From: Odoribacter sp036657595
Lineage (GTDB): Bacteria > Bacteroidota > Bacteroidia > Bacteroidales > Marinifilaceae
Direction of reading: 5' to 3'
NCBI GenBank assembly: GCA_036657595.1
Contig: JAVXFZ010000004.1
Coordinates: 16,520 to 80,519 of the forward strand
Length of the DNA: 64,000 bases
Positions 16,858 to 25,438 of the stretch are shown here, piece after piece. The translations under genes were made by a program, and so were the position numbers. How positions within the stretch are numbered: position 1 is the stretch's first letter; every line of letters begins with the position of its first letter. The notes beneath the pieces were generated by a model, which worked only from the letters and a program-made list of their open reading frames with translations, was not told the DNA's origin and made no database searches.

Positions 16858-18741
16858 ATGACGAATCTGTTACCGGATTATGATGTGATTGTTGTAGGAG
16901 CGGGGCACGCCGGTTGTGAAGCGGCGTGTGCGGCTGCACACTTGGGATCGCATACGCTTTTGATTACAATGGATATGAACAAGATTGCACAAATGTCTTG
17001 TAATCCCGCCATAGGAGGAATAGCTAAGGGGCAGATTGTTAGAGAAATAGATGCATTAGGAGGGATGACAGGATGGGTGACGGATCAAAGTTCTATTCAA
17101 TTTAGGATGTTGAATCTTTCAAAAGGACCGGCAATGTGGAGTCCGCGTTCGCAATGCGATCGAATGAAGTTTTCTGCTAATTGGCGATCTGTTTTAGAAA
17201 AAACGGAAGGTCTTGATATGTGGCAAGACGACGCGGTGGAATTGCTGATGGAGGACGGGCGTGTCTGCGGTGTGAAAACTTCGTTTGGCACTTCTTTTAA
17301 AGCAAAACGGGTGATTCTGACGAATGGTACTTTTTTGAACGGATTGATGCACATCGGACGTGTGAGTTTTGAAGGTGGACGGATTGGCGAACCGGCATCA
17401 CACGGCATATCTGCGCAATTGTGCGCTTTAGGCTTTGAAACCGGTAGGATGAAAACAGGAACTCCTGTTCGGATTGATGGGAAAAGTATTGATTTTACGA
17501 AATTGACGGAACAGGATGGGGAAAATGACTTTCATCGTTTTTCCTTCGTTCATTTCGATTATACGAATGATTTGATCCATCGACCCTGTTATATGGCTTA
17601 TACCAATGAAGCGGTCCACAATGCCTTAAAAGAAGGTTTTAAGGATAGTCCCTTGTTTAATGGAACAATACAAAGTATCGGACCACGATATTGCCCAAGT
17701 ATTGAGACAAAGTTGAATACTTTTGCTGATAAAAATAGCCATCATTTGTTTTTGGAACCGGAAGGAGAGACTACGACTGAATTTTATCTGAATGGTTTTT
17801 CTTCTTCTTTGCCGTGGGAGGTGCAGTTGAAAGGCTTGCGCTTGATTGATGGTTTTGAAAATGTGCGTATTTTTAGACCCGGTTATGCGATTGAGTATGA
17901 TTATTTTCCTCCTACACAACTTTTGCATACGCTCGAAACGAAATTGGTAAAAGGGCTTTATTTTGCCGGTCAAATTAATGGAACAACCGGTTATGAAGAA
18001 GCTGCCGCACAAGGTTTGATGGCGGGTATAAATGCCCATTTATCGCTCAATTCCGATCGAGAATTTATATTGCACCGGGATGAAGCTTATATTGGCGTTT
18101 TGATAGATGATTTGGTCACAAAAGGAGTGGATGAACCGTATAGGATGTTTACTTCTCGCGCTGAATACCGTATCTTACTTCGACAGGATGATGCGGATAT
18201 GCGTCTGACACCTAAAGGTTTTGAAATAGGTTTGGTTGATGTTAATAGACATAATATATATTTAGATAAACTAAAAAAACGCGATATACTGATTAAATAT
18301 GTAAGGGATTTTAGTGTTAGAGGGGAGGATGTAAATACTTTTTTAGAGTCAATTCATTCTGCTCCTTTGCGACAAGGTGTGAAGTTAGTAGATGTCTTAA
18401 CTCGCCCTCAAATAGGTATTTTGCAATTATCAAATATATTGCCTCCTTTGAAAGAATTTATTTTTAATAATCATATCAGAGAAGAAATTATAGAAGCTGC
18501 TGAAGTATGTATCAAATATTCCGGTTATATTGAAAGAGAGCGGATGCTTGCAGATAAACTTTCGCGACTTGAAAATTTAGCAATATCCAATAAATTCAAA
18601 TACGAAGAATTAACAAACCTTTCCATTGAAGCCCGGCAAAAATTAGCAAAGATTCAACCGCGAACGATCGGACAGGCTTCGCGCATAAGTGGAGTATCGC
18701 CGGCAGATATAAATGTTCTTTTAATATTAATGGGAAGATGA
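16858..18741 (+). CDS. mnmG: tRNA uridine-5-carboxymethylaminomethyl modification enzyme, FAD subunit
   Basis: MnmG (GidA) works with the GTPase MnmE to modify the wobble uridine of several tRNAs using FAD and methylenetetrahydrofolate. The 627-residue protein starts with the dinucleotide fold VVGAGHAGCEAA (Gly14, Gly16, Gly19), followed by SCNPAIGGIAKG, the GTFLNGLMHIG motif, and a conserved C-terminal domain ending near KIQPRTIGQASRISGVSPADINVLLI. It follows ybeY immediately. A parS-type site lies 15 bases past its stop; gidA is a classic origin-linked gene in several phyla. Confidence 0.97.
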   Translation: MTNLLPDYDVIVVGAGHAGCEAACAAAHLGSHTLLITMDMNKIAQMSCNPAIGGIAKGQIVREIDALGGMTGWVTDQSSIQFRMLNLSKGPAMWSPRSQCDRMKFSANWRSVLEKTEGLDMWQDDAVELLMEDGRVCGVKTSFGTSFKAKRVILTNGTFLNGLMHIGRVSFEGGRIGEPASHGISAQLCALGFETGRMKTGTPVRIDGKSIDFTKLTEQDGENDFHRFSFVHFDYTNDLIHRPCYMAYTNEAVHNALKEGFKDSPLFNGTIQSIGPRYCPSIETKLNTFADKNSHHLFLEPEGETTTEFYLNGFSSSLPWEVQLKGLRLIDGFENVRIFRPGYAIEYDYFPPTQLLHTLETKLVKGLYFAGQINGTTGYEEAAAQGLMAGINAHLSLNSDREFILHRDEAYIGVLIDDLVTKGVDEPYRMFTSRAEYRILLRQDDADMRLTPKGFEIGLVDVNRHNIYLDKLKKRDILIKYVRDFSVRGEDVNTFLESIHSAPLRQGVKLVDVLTRPQIGILQLSNILPPLKEFIFNNHIREEIIEAAEVCIKYSGYIERERMLADKLSRLENLAISNKFKYEELTNLSIEARQKLAKIQPRTIGQASRISGVSPADINVLLILMGR

Positions 18742-18755
18742 TTGCGAAGTGAAAA

Positions 18756-18771
18756 TGTTTCACGTGGAACA
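18756..18771. promoter_or_regulatory. parS centromere site for ParB
   Basis: TGTTTCACGTGGAACA is the exact reverse complement of TGTTCCACGTGAAACA, a form of the conserved bacterial parS consensus TGTTNCACGTGAAACA. It is 16 of 16 over the consensus. Scanning the other CACGTG occurrences in the window (for example near 1729, 22191, 25459 and 42705) found none with matching flanks. ParB spreads from such sites to organise origin segregation and to load SMC. parA and parB are not in this window. Confidence 0.85.
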
Positions 18772-19744
18772 TTCTAAAAAGTGCGAAGGGATGTTGTGAA
18801 GGATGTATTTGTATAAGCAGGAAATTGCCTTGCAATTCAGATTCCAGGAAGGATCTAAAAGAATAAGATAATAAATATTTATAGTCGAGAAATATGTTTC
18901 AGTAAGATGGCTTTTTCAAAGAATATTATTCTATTCTTTTCTGGTTGATGATTAATATAGTTTCGTCGATCTTATAAGTAATGAAATGCATCAATGAGCA
19001 TCGTGCTATTTTTGAATGTCTCTGTTTGAAACAAGGAATTTATCATAGCACAAGTATTCTCGCAGATGGTAAATAAAGGAGGCTTGAATATAGTAGATAA
19101 ATGGAAGTGGTGGATGGGTATAATCGGATATGGTAAAATAAATAATTATGGAGAACGCTATTTGTTTGATCTTTTGGGAAACATATCAATAGATAGAGAG
19201 TATTATTACAGAGGAGATGAAATAGCTTTCAAAACAGGCTATTCGATGGATCCGATCTTATATTGAAATTTAGAGTAATTCAAAATCGTCCTTGTAGGTA
19301 TTCAGAGGGAAGGCATAGATTTAATGGCTTGTTTTCGAGAGGAAGGGGATTGGATAAGTTGTTTTATAATGGATAGGAAGTAATTTTCTAAATAAAGGTA
19401 GAGATTATTCTTTTATAATGGATAGTTGATACTTCTTTTATAATATCGATAAATTTGAAAAATAATAGGTTTATTGGGAGGAATAGGAATTTCGTCGAAG
19501 TTTTGAATCATAAATTGGTTAGACTGATATGATTTTTCCATTTTTATTTGTTTTTCCCTTTTCTAAAAATAGTTAGCAATGGATTCAATTTGAAATCACA
19601 TTAGAATAGAGAAATAAAGGAAGAATGGGGAAAGACTCAAATGATACTGATAACATTTTAGTAATTTCAAATAATGAGCAAGAGAAGAGGTGAAGCATAA
19701 AATTTACAGGCGAACGGATGACTATAAAAAAGATGTAATTTTGT
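18772..19744. other. Non-coding region between mnmG and uvrC, about 970 bp
   Basis: AT-rich and free of convincing genes. A 66-codon frame at 19066-19266 has no recognisable features. A 15-base direct repeat occurs at 19362-19376 and 19411-19425, and a 7-bp inverted repeat GTGCTAT/ATAGCAC at 19003-19051. The plus strand is G-rich, like the genes on either side. A -7-like TAATTTTG at 19736-19743 abuts the uvrC start and is probably too close to serve it. Confidence 0.5.
19362..19425 (+). repeat. 15-bp direct repeat pair
   Basis: TTTTATAATGGATAG occurs exactly at 19362-19376 and 19411-19425, 49 bases apart, with a shorter third echo (TTTTATAAT) near 19436. Function unknown. Confidence 0.55.
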
Positions 19745-21550
19745 ATGGCATTATATGATGAATATTTAAGAAAAAAGATCAATGACTTACCGATGAGTCC
19801 CGGAGTATACCAATATTTTGATTCATCAGGGGTGATTATATACATAGGAAAGGCTAAGATATTAAAAAATAGGGTATTATCTTATTTGAATAGAAGTAAT
19901 CAATCCAATAAAACAAGGATATTAGTCAATAAGATCGCAGATTTTCGATATATTGTGGTCAACACTGAGCAAGATGCCCTTTTATTGGAAAATAATCTAA
20001 TTAAGAAGTATAAGCCTCGATACAATATCTTATTAAAAGATGATAAAACCTATCCTTGGATTTGTATCAAGAAAGAGCCTTTCCCGCGTGTATTTATGAC
20101 TCGAAATTACATACATAACGGATCAGAGTATTTCGGACCCTATACATCCGGTAAATTTGCACATATTTTGATCTCATTGATTAAATCTCTTTTCAAATTA
20201 CGTTCTTGTAATTTGGCTTTGAACAAAAAGAATATTTACAGTGATAAATTCAAAGTATGCTTGGAGTATCATATTGGCAATTGTTTGGCACCTTGTATTG
20301 GTAAAATTCAGGAGGAAGAGTACAATCAATTTATAGATCAAGTGCGTGATATATTGAAAGGTAATCTATCTTCAGTAGCTGAAATAATGACCAATAAAAT
20401 GAAAAGTTATGCTGAAATTTTAGATTTTGAAAAAGCAAACTTAATGAAAGAAGCTTTGGGAGCTATCAAAAATTATCAGGTAAAATCGACAATTGTCAGA
20501 ACTACGATCAGCGATACGGATGTATTTTCTTATTTGGAAGATGATAAATACGCTTATGTCAACTTCTTACGGATCGTACACGGTGCTGTAATTCAAGTGC
20601 ATACAATTGAATTGGAGAAGAGAATCGAAGAAGAAAAAGAATCTATTCTGTCTTTTGCTATCTATGAAATCAGGCAATTGGTGAATAGTAATTCTAAAGA
20701 AATTATTGTTCCTTTTTATCCGGACATAGAATTAGAAGGGCTTCAATATGTGATACCTCAACGTGGAGATAAAAAACAATTATTGGAATTATCAGAACGG
20801 AATGTTTCTTATTTTAAATTAGATAGAGAACGGCAGAGAAGTCTTAAAAAAGAAGATTCTTCTTTTAATATACTGAAAACCATTAAGTTAGAATTAAAAC
20901 TATCGACATTGCCGCATCGTATGGAGTGTTTTGATAATTCAAATATACAAGGTAGTAATCCGGTTGCCGCCTGCGTGGTTTTTATTGATGGGAAACCGGC
21001 TAAGAGGGAATATAGAAAATTTCATATAAAAACAGTTGTGGGGGCGGATGATTTTGCTTCGATGGAAGAGATTGTTTTTAGACGTTATAGCCGGGTATTG
21101 GATGAGGGTTTGGAATTGCCCGATTTAATCGTGATTGACGGAGGCAAAGGGCAATTACATTCTGCTGTCAATAGTTTAAAGAAATTGGATCTGTATGGGA
21201 AAGTCGCTATTTTAGGTTTGGCTGAAAAAATGGAAGAGATCTATTTTCCGGGTGATAGAGATTCTTATTTGCTGGCTAAAAATTCTCTGTCATTGAAAAT
21301 ATTGATGCATATTCGGGATGAAGCTCACCGATTTGGAATTACTTTTCATCGAAAATTGAGAGAAAAAGGACAGACAAAGAGTGTGTTGGGGGAAATTAAA
21401 GGGATTGGAGAAGTAACAGAAACGGTTTTATTGCGTGAATTTAAATCGGTAGAACAGATTAAAAAGAAATCTGTTCTTGAATTGGCTAAGATTATAGGAA
21501 ATAAGAAAGCGGAATTATTGTACCAACATCTACACGAAGGGAATGAATAA
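19745..21550 (+). CDS. uvrC: UvrABC excinuclease, subunit C
   Basis: UvrC makes both cuts around a DNA lesion in nucleotide excision repair. The 601-residue protein shows the N-terminal GIY-YIG nuclease (PGVYQYFDSSGVIIYIGKAK), a cysteine-bearing segment (C269-like region EYHIGNCLAPCIG), a UVR helix pair, the RNase H-like C-terminal nuclease (MECFDNSNIQGSNPVAACVVF, then LIVIDGGKGQL with its acidic residue), and a helix-hairpin-helix end (IKGIGEVTE). The ATG at 19745 gives the normal distance to the GIY motif. Confidence 0.97.
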   Translation: MALYDEYLRKKINDLPMSPGVYQYFDSSGVIIYIGKAKILKNRVLSYLNRSNQSNKTRILVNKIADFRYIVVNTEQDALLLENNLIKKYKPRYNILLKDDKTYPWICIKKEPFPRVFMTRNYIHNGSEYFGPYTSGKFAHILISLIKSLFKLRSCNLALNKKNIYSDKFKVCLEYHIGNCLAPCIGKIQEEEYNQFIDQVRDILKGNLSSVAEIMTNKMKSYAEILDFEKANLMKEALGAIKNYQVKSTIVRTTISDTDVFSYLEDDKYAYVNFLRIVHGAVIQVHTIELEKRIEEEKESILSFAIYEIRQLVNSNSKEIIVPFYPDIELEGLQYVIPQRGDKKQLLELSERNVSYFKLDRERQRSLKKEDSSFNILKTIKLELKLSTLPHRMECFDNSNIQGSNPVAACVVFIDGKPAKREYRKFHIKTVVGADDFASMEEIVFRRYSRVLDEGLELPDLIVIDGGKGQLHSAVNSLKKLDLYGKVAILGLAEKMEEIYFPGDRDSYLLAKNSLSLKILMHIRDEAHRFGITFHRKLREKGQTKSVLGEIKGIGEVTETVLLREFKSVEQIKKKSVLELAKIIGNKKAELLYQHLHEGNE

Positions 21551-21735
21551 CTGATTGATTTGAATTGTTTTATCGCCAATTAAGCACGTTGAGTTATCGA
21601 ATAAAGATGTGCTTTGTTTATTCATTTGTTTATTACGGCATTTTATAGATTCATCGAAGTCATAAAGTGTGAGTAGAGATGTTGATAATTAAACATCTGG
21701 CAGTCAGTTTTGTATATAAATATATTTTTCTTTTT

Positions 21736-22545
21736 CTATTTTTCTTCTTCCATTTTTAATATGACAACATCTTGTAGAGGGCGACAATTCTCATCTGTTT
21801 CTAAGATAGCTATTTTGTCAACGATATCCATTCCTTCAATTACTTCTCCGAAAATTGTATATTCTCCATCTAAATGGGGTGTTCCGCCTATTGTTGTATA
21901 AGCTTTTCGCTGTTCGTCTGAAAGTTTTAGTTTCACCTGTTCAAACTGATGATGTGTTGCATCTGATAATTCGCGATTCACCCGCATTAGGTTTTCATAA
22001 TCTTCAGCCCTTTGGTATTTTGCTATATCACCCTCCCTGCCGGTCTTTAAGCGATTAAAAAGAGCCGTATAGCGTTTGTTATTGATAGCTTCAACAGCAT
22101 CGTCCAATTCTTTTGCTGTCAATATTTTTCCCTGGACAATATAGAACTGGGAGCCACTGGAATTGCGGTTTGGATTTATGTTATCACTCTCACGTGCAGC
22201 GGCCAAAGTACCTCGTTTGTGAAAAAATTGCGGTAATATTTCAGCTTGAATCGTGGGACCTATATCTTTTGCTCCCAATAATATTCCGGAGCGACATCCC
22301 TTTGAATCAGGATCGCCTGTTTGAATCATAAAATCTTTTATGACACGATGAAACAATAGACCGTTATAAGAATTCTCTCGCACTAATTTCAGTAGATTTT
22401 CCCGATGGCGAAAGGTTTCATCATATAATTTTAGTCTAATTGTTCCCAAGGACGTTTCCATCCGGATAATCGTACTTTTTTCACGTTGGCATCCTCCTAA
22501 TAAAATGCCGATCAACAGGATAATCATAATCTTCTTCATTCTCAA
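21736..22545 (-). CDS. Peptidyl-prolyl cis-trans isomerase lipoprotein, cyclophilin type
   Basis: A lipoprotein signal with lipobox LGGC anchors this 269-residue protein, probably in the outer membrane facing the periplasm. The cyclophilin core is clear (TSLGTIRLKLYDE, YNGLLFHRVIKDFMIQTGDP, GSQFYIVQG, and EYTIFGEVIEGMDIVDKIA). Between the last two blocks there is a helical insertion of about 80 residues (ELDDAVEAINNKRYTALFNRL and on), seen in some Bacteroidota cyclophilins. It would help periplasmic protein folding. It is divergent from the SPOR lipoprotein across a repeat-bearing gap. Confidence 0.92.
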   Translation of the reverse strand: MRMKKIMIILLIGILLGGCQREKSTIIRMETSLGTIRLKLYDETFRHRENLLKLVRENSYNGLLFHRVIKDFMIQTGDPDSKGCRSGILLGAKDIGPTIQAEILPQFFHKRGTLAAARESDNINPNRNSSGSQFYIVQGKILTAKELDDAVEAINNKRYTALFNRLKTGREGDIAKYQRAEDYENLMRVNRELSDATHHQFEQVKLKLSDEQRKAYTTIGGTPHLDGEYTIFGEVIEGMDIVDKIAILETDENCRPLQDVVILKMEEEK

Positions 22546-22663
22546 TAATATATAAGTAAGATATACTAATTATGGCAATATTTCAAACACCAGTCTATTT
22601 ATACGCAGGTACTTACAGAAATAAGTGTGCTGTATTTGTCTTTTGATCTGTTCATTTTTTGAA

Positions 22664-22737
22664 TTTAATACAAATTTAATACAAAATTAATTCATTCGGA
22701 GATAAAGAGAGCTATTTTTTATTAAATTTGTATTGAA
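22664..22737. repeat. Three-copy TTTAATACAAA element (two direct, one inverted)
   Basis: TTTAATACAAA stands twice in tandem (22664-22674 and 22675-22685). A near copy lies inverted at 22727-22737. Taken with its flank, 22664-22680 and 22721-22737 form a 17-bp inverted repeat with one mismatch and a 40-base spacer. It sits between two divergent lipoprotein genes and just before a -7 box, so it may be an operator. Confidence 0.65.
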
Positions 22738-22760
22738 ATGCATTTTTGAAATCAAAATCG

Positions 22761-22768
22761 TATATTTG
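22761..22768 (+). promoter_or_regulatory. -7 box for the SPOR lipoprotein gene
   Basis: TATATTTG matches TAnnTTTG exactly, 18 bases before the start at 22786. The -33 element is not well placed. Confidence 0.5.
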
Positions 22769-22785
22769 TAACAAATATTCTGACT

Positions 22786-23223
22786 ATGAGATTGACATTA
22801 GCCTTCTTGATATTAATTTGTTTCATTACCGGATGTAAAGATAAGGAAATATCTTCTAAGCACCTGAGTAGTATCTCAGTTGTTCGTGAAACGGAGGATA
22901 ATCGGAATTCTACGGATATAAATGTAGTAGCTCCTCCTGAAGAAAAGAATACTCCATCTGTTGCTGATCATCAGCAGCAAGCAAAATCACCTGCAAGGTA
23001 TCATATTATCGTTGCCAGCTTCAGTTATGCAGAAAAAGATCGAGCAGAACGATTAGTGGAACAGTTGAAAGCGAAAGAATATCCGGCAATCATTATTAAT
23101 TCTTCGCAAAGGTACCGTGTAAGCATTGAAAGTTTCCCGACAGAAAGAGAAGCGAATGTTGCCAGGAATGAATACAGGGAAATCACTGATCGTCAGGATA
23201 TTTGGGTACACAAAATACAGTGA
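22786..23223 (+). CDS. SPOR-domain lipoprotein
   Basis: The 145-residue protein begins with a lipoprotein signal (lipobox ITGC, cysteine at 17), then a polar linker, then a SPOR domain in the C-terminal half (from ARYHIIVASFSYAEKDRAERL). SPOR domains bind peptidoglycan stripped of stem peptides, which marks the division septum, so the protein is probably septal. It points towards the PAP2-like gene on the other strand, whose stop codon abuts its own. Confidence 0.88.
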   Translation: MRLTLAFLILICFITGCKDKEISSKHLSSISVVRETEDNRNSTDINVVAPPEEKNTPSVADHQQQAKSPARYHIIVASFSYAEKDRAERLVEQLKAKEYPAIIINSSQRYRVSIESFPTEREANVARNEYREITDRQDIWVHKIQ

Positions 23224-23856
23224 TTATATCAAAATTCCAACGACAAGACATAAGCCGAACAGAAAGCCAAGGTATACCTGTAACGGATTATGCTTTCCCA
23301 AATACAAGCGGCAGGTTGCCAGTATTCCTGATAGTAATAGCATTAATACAAAAACATTGCGCAAATTTCCGGGATATTTTAGCCCAATGATGAGCAAAAA
23401 ACCGCAGACGGCCCCTATTGCTGTCAGGTGCATACTCATTTTCCACCGGAGGGTGATGACCGAAAATGTTGACAATAAAATAATCAATATCAGGTATAAT
23501 TGCTGTACAATGTTCGTGTAAGCGATTCGTCCTAACAGCCAGAAACCCAAAAATGCAAAGACGACTGTCACCAATATCGGATAGACTCTTTCTTGTTTTT
23601 CGTTTAATTCATAACTCCGAATTAATTTGAAGTATTTAAATAAGGGCAAACTGGCAATCGGGATCAAGAATAAGCAACAAATGGTTACCAAATAGCAGTA
23701 TAACTTGATATTATACGGGATATAGACAAACATTGTGTTTCCGTTGAAAATAAAAAAAAGAAGGTAAATGGGCATTAACATAGGGTGTAATGCATACGAC
23801 AATGTCTGGGCAATATATTTCATAAGTGGTATATTTTCAAAATAGCATATCTTCAT
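23224..23856 (-). CDS. PAP2-like integral membrane protein
   Basis: The 210-residue protein has about six hydrophobic segments. Parts of the phosphatidic acid phosphatase 2 signature can be seen: MSMHLTAIGAVCG (S-x-H block) and CRLYLGKHNPLQVYLGFLFG (the R-x5-H block). Such proteins dephosphorylate lipid pyrophosphates or phosphates, for example undecaprenyl pyrophosphate, but the first lysine-rich motif is not clear here, so catalysis is uncertain. A second methionine 11 codons in (MKYIAQ) is an alternative start. It lies 4 bases after the rpoN stop, probably in one transcript. Confidence 0.65.
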   Translation of the reverse strand: MKICYFENIPLMKYIAQTLSYALHPMLMPIYLLFFIFNGNTMFVYIPYNIKLYCYLVTICCLFLIPIASLPLFKYFKLIRSYELNEKQERVYPILVTVVFAFLGFWLLGRIAYTNIVQQLYLILIILLSTFSVITLRWKMSMHLTAIGAVCGFLLIIGLKYPGNLRNVFVLMLLLSGILATCRLYLGKHNPLQVYLGFLFGLCLVVGILI

Positions 23857-23860
23857 CTTG

Positions 23861-25360
23861 TTACATTTCTCTTCTTAAGCGGGCTACCGGAAGATCCAGC
23901 ATTTGTCTGTATTTTGCGACTGTCCGTCGGGCAATTGGGTACCCCTTCTTTTCCATCAAAATAACCAATTCATCATCCGTCAGCGGTTTCTTTTTATCTT
24001 CTTCATCAATCAGCGATTTTAACACGTTTCTCAATTCTCCTGTACTGATTTCTTCTCCACTGGTCGTAGGCATACTACCCGAAAAGAAGTCTTTTAAAGC
24101 ATAAATTCCAAACCACGTTTGCACATACTTTGAATTGGATACTCTTGATATGGTCGATACATCTAAGCCGGTTATATCCGCAATATCTTTTAAAATCATT
24201 GGCAACAACATTGTTCTGTCGCCGGTTAAAAAGAATTGTTTTTGGAATTGAATGATAGCTGTCATTGTCAGCATCAAGGTGTTATTTCGTTGTTGTACGG
24301 CATCAATAAATGATCGGGCTGAATTTAATTTATACTTGATAAAAGATACTACATCTTTCTTATTCTTAGCTGATTCGTCTTTCTTATACTGATCCATCAT
24401 ATTCAGATAAGATTTACTAATCTTCAACTCCGGTATATTACCTGAATTCAAGCTCAATTGTAATTCGCCATCCACTAAATCCAATGCAAAATCGGGAATA
24501 ATCTTCTCAGCTTCGCGTCCGAATGAAGAATCGGCAATTGTACCTCCCGGTTTGGGATTTAATTTCAATATTTCATTGATTGCCTGTTTCAATTGTGCAT
24601 CCTTTAGCCGAAGTTTCCGTGAAATCTTTTCGTAATGCTTCCTTGAAAACTCTTCAAAACATTCCGTCAGGATATGTTGGGCATCCAATAGAACTTGATT
24701 TGTAGGGCTCTCTGCTAATTTATGATTGAGCTGCAATAAAAGGCATTCTTTCAAATCTCTGGCACCAATGCCTGCCGGTTCAAATTCTTGAATAATTTTT
24801 AGCAGATGCTCCACTTCTTTTTCTGTAATCTCAATGCCCGCACCAAATGCCAAATCGTCCACAATGTTTTCAATGTCCCTTCTCAGATAGCCGTCTTCGT
24901 CAATGTTTCCTATAATATATTCAGCGATTCGGCGTTCAAGATCCGATAAGGCTTGTACGCCTAACTGAGCGGTCAAGCCTTCCCGAAAAGAAGCCGCTTG
25001 AGAAACCATAAAATCGTGAGAATCATCATCTTTTGATGCATTCGAAGAGGATAAACGGTAATCCGGAATATCATCGTCATCCGAAATATAATCTTCCATA
25101 GAGAAATCATCTTCTGTGGGAAGAATATCTTCTTCTTCGCCGTATTCGTCTACATTCTCTTCTTCTGAGTCAATTGTTTCCTCCTCCATTGGTTCTATCT
25201 CTCTTTCTTCCTCAGCTTCTTCCAACAAAGGGTTTTGCTCTAACTCATCCTTGATACGTTGTTCTAATTGATAAGTAGGAAGCTCCAACAGCTTGATAAG
25301 CTGTATCTGAAGAGGATTAATCCTCAGACCTAACTTCTGTTGTAAGCTTTGTTTGAGCAT
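23861..25360 (-). CDS. rpoN: RNA polymerase sigma-54 factor
   Basis: Sigma-54 directs RNA polymerase to -24/-12 promoters and needs AAA+ activators. The 499-residue protein shows region I (LKQSLQQKLGLRINPLQIQLIKLLELP), a long acidic region II (about residues 45-115, EEEREIEPMEEETIDSEEENV), the core-binding region, and at the C-terminus the RpoN box as ARRTVAKYRQ, near residue 480. Region II is unusually acidic. No enhancer-binding protein is encoded in the window. Confidence 0.96.
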   Translation of the reverse strand: MLKQSLQQKLGLRINPLQIQLIKLLELPTYQLEQRIKDELEQNPLLEEAEEEREIEPMEEETIDSEEENVDEYGEEEDILPTEDDFSMEDYISDDDDIPDYRLSSSNASKDDDSHDFMVSQAASFREGLTAQLGVQALSDLERRIAEYIIGNIDEDGYLRRDIENIVDDLAFGAGIEITEKEVEHLLKIIQEFEPAGIGARDLKECLLLQLNHKLAESPTNQVLLDAQHILTECFEEFSRKHYEKISRKLRLKDAQLKQAINEILKLNPKPGGTIADSSFGREAEKIIPDFALDLVDGELQLSLNSGNIPELKISKSYLNMMDQYKKDESAKNKKDVVSFIKYKLNSARSFIDAVQQRNNTLMLTMTAIIQFQKQFFLTGDRTMLLPMILKDIADITGLDVSTISRVSNSKYVQTWFGIYALKDFFSGSMPTTSGEEISTGELRNVLKSLIDEEDKKKPLTDDELVILMEKKGYPIARRTVAKYRQMLDLPVARLRREM

Positions 25361-25438
25361 TTTGATTGTATTTAAAAATAAGAAAACCTAAAAATGTAGA
25401 AAAGATCTTGTCCTTTCTACATTTTCAATTATTCAAAT

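Noticed and set aside
19066..19266. 66-codon frame between mnmG and uvrC
   Set aside because: No recognised domain, no promoter, no neighbour in an operon, and length expected by chance in a 1-kb gap.
19736..19743. TAATTTTG as uvrC promoter
   Set aside because: It ends one base before the uvrC ATG, which would place the transcription start inside the gene.
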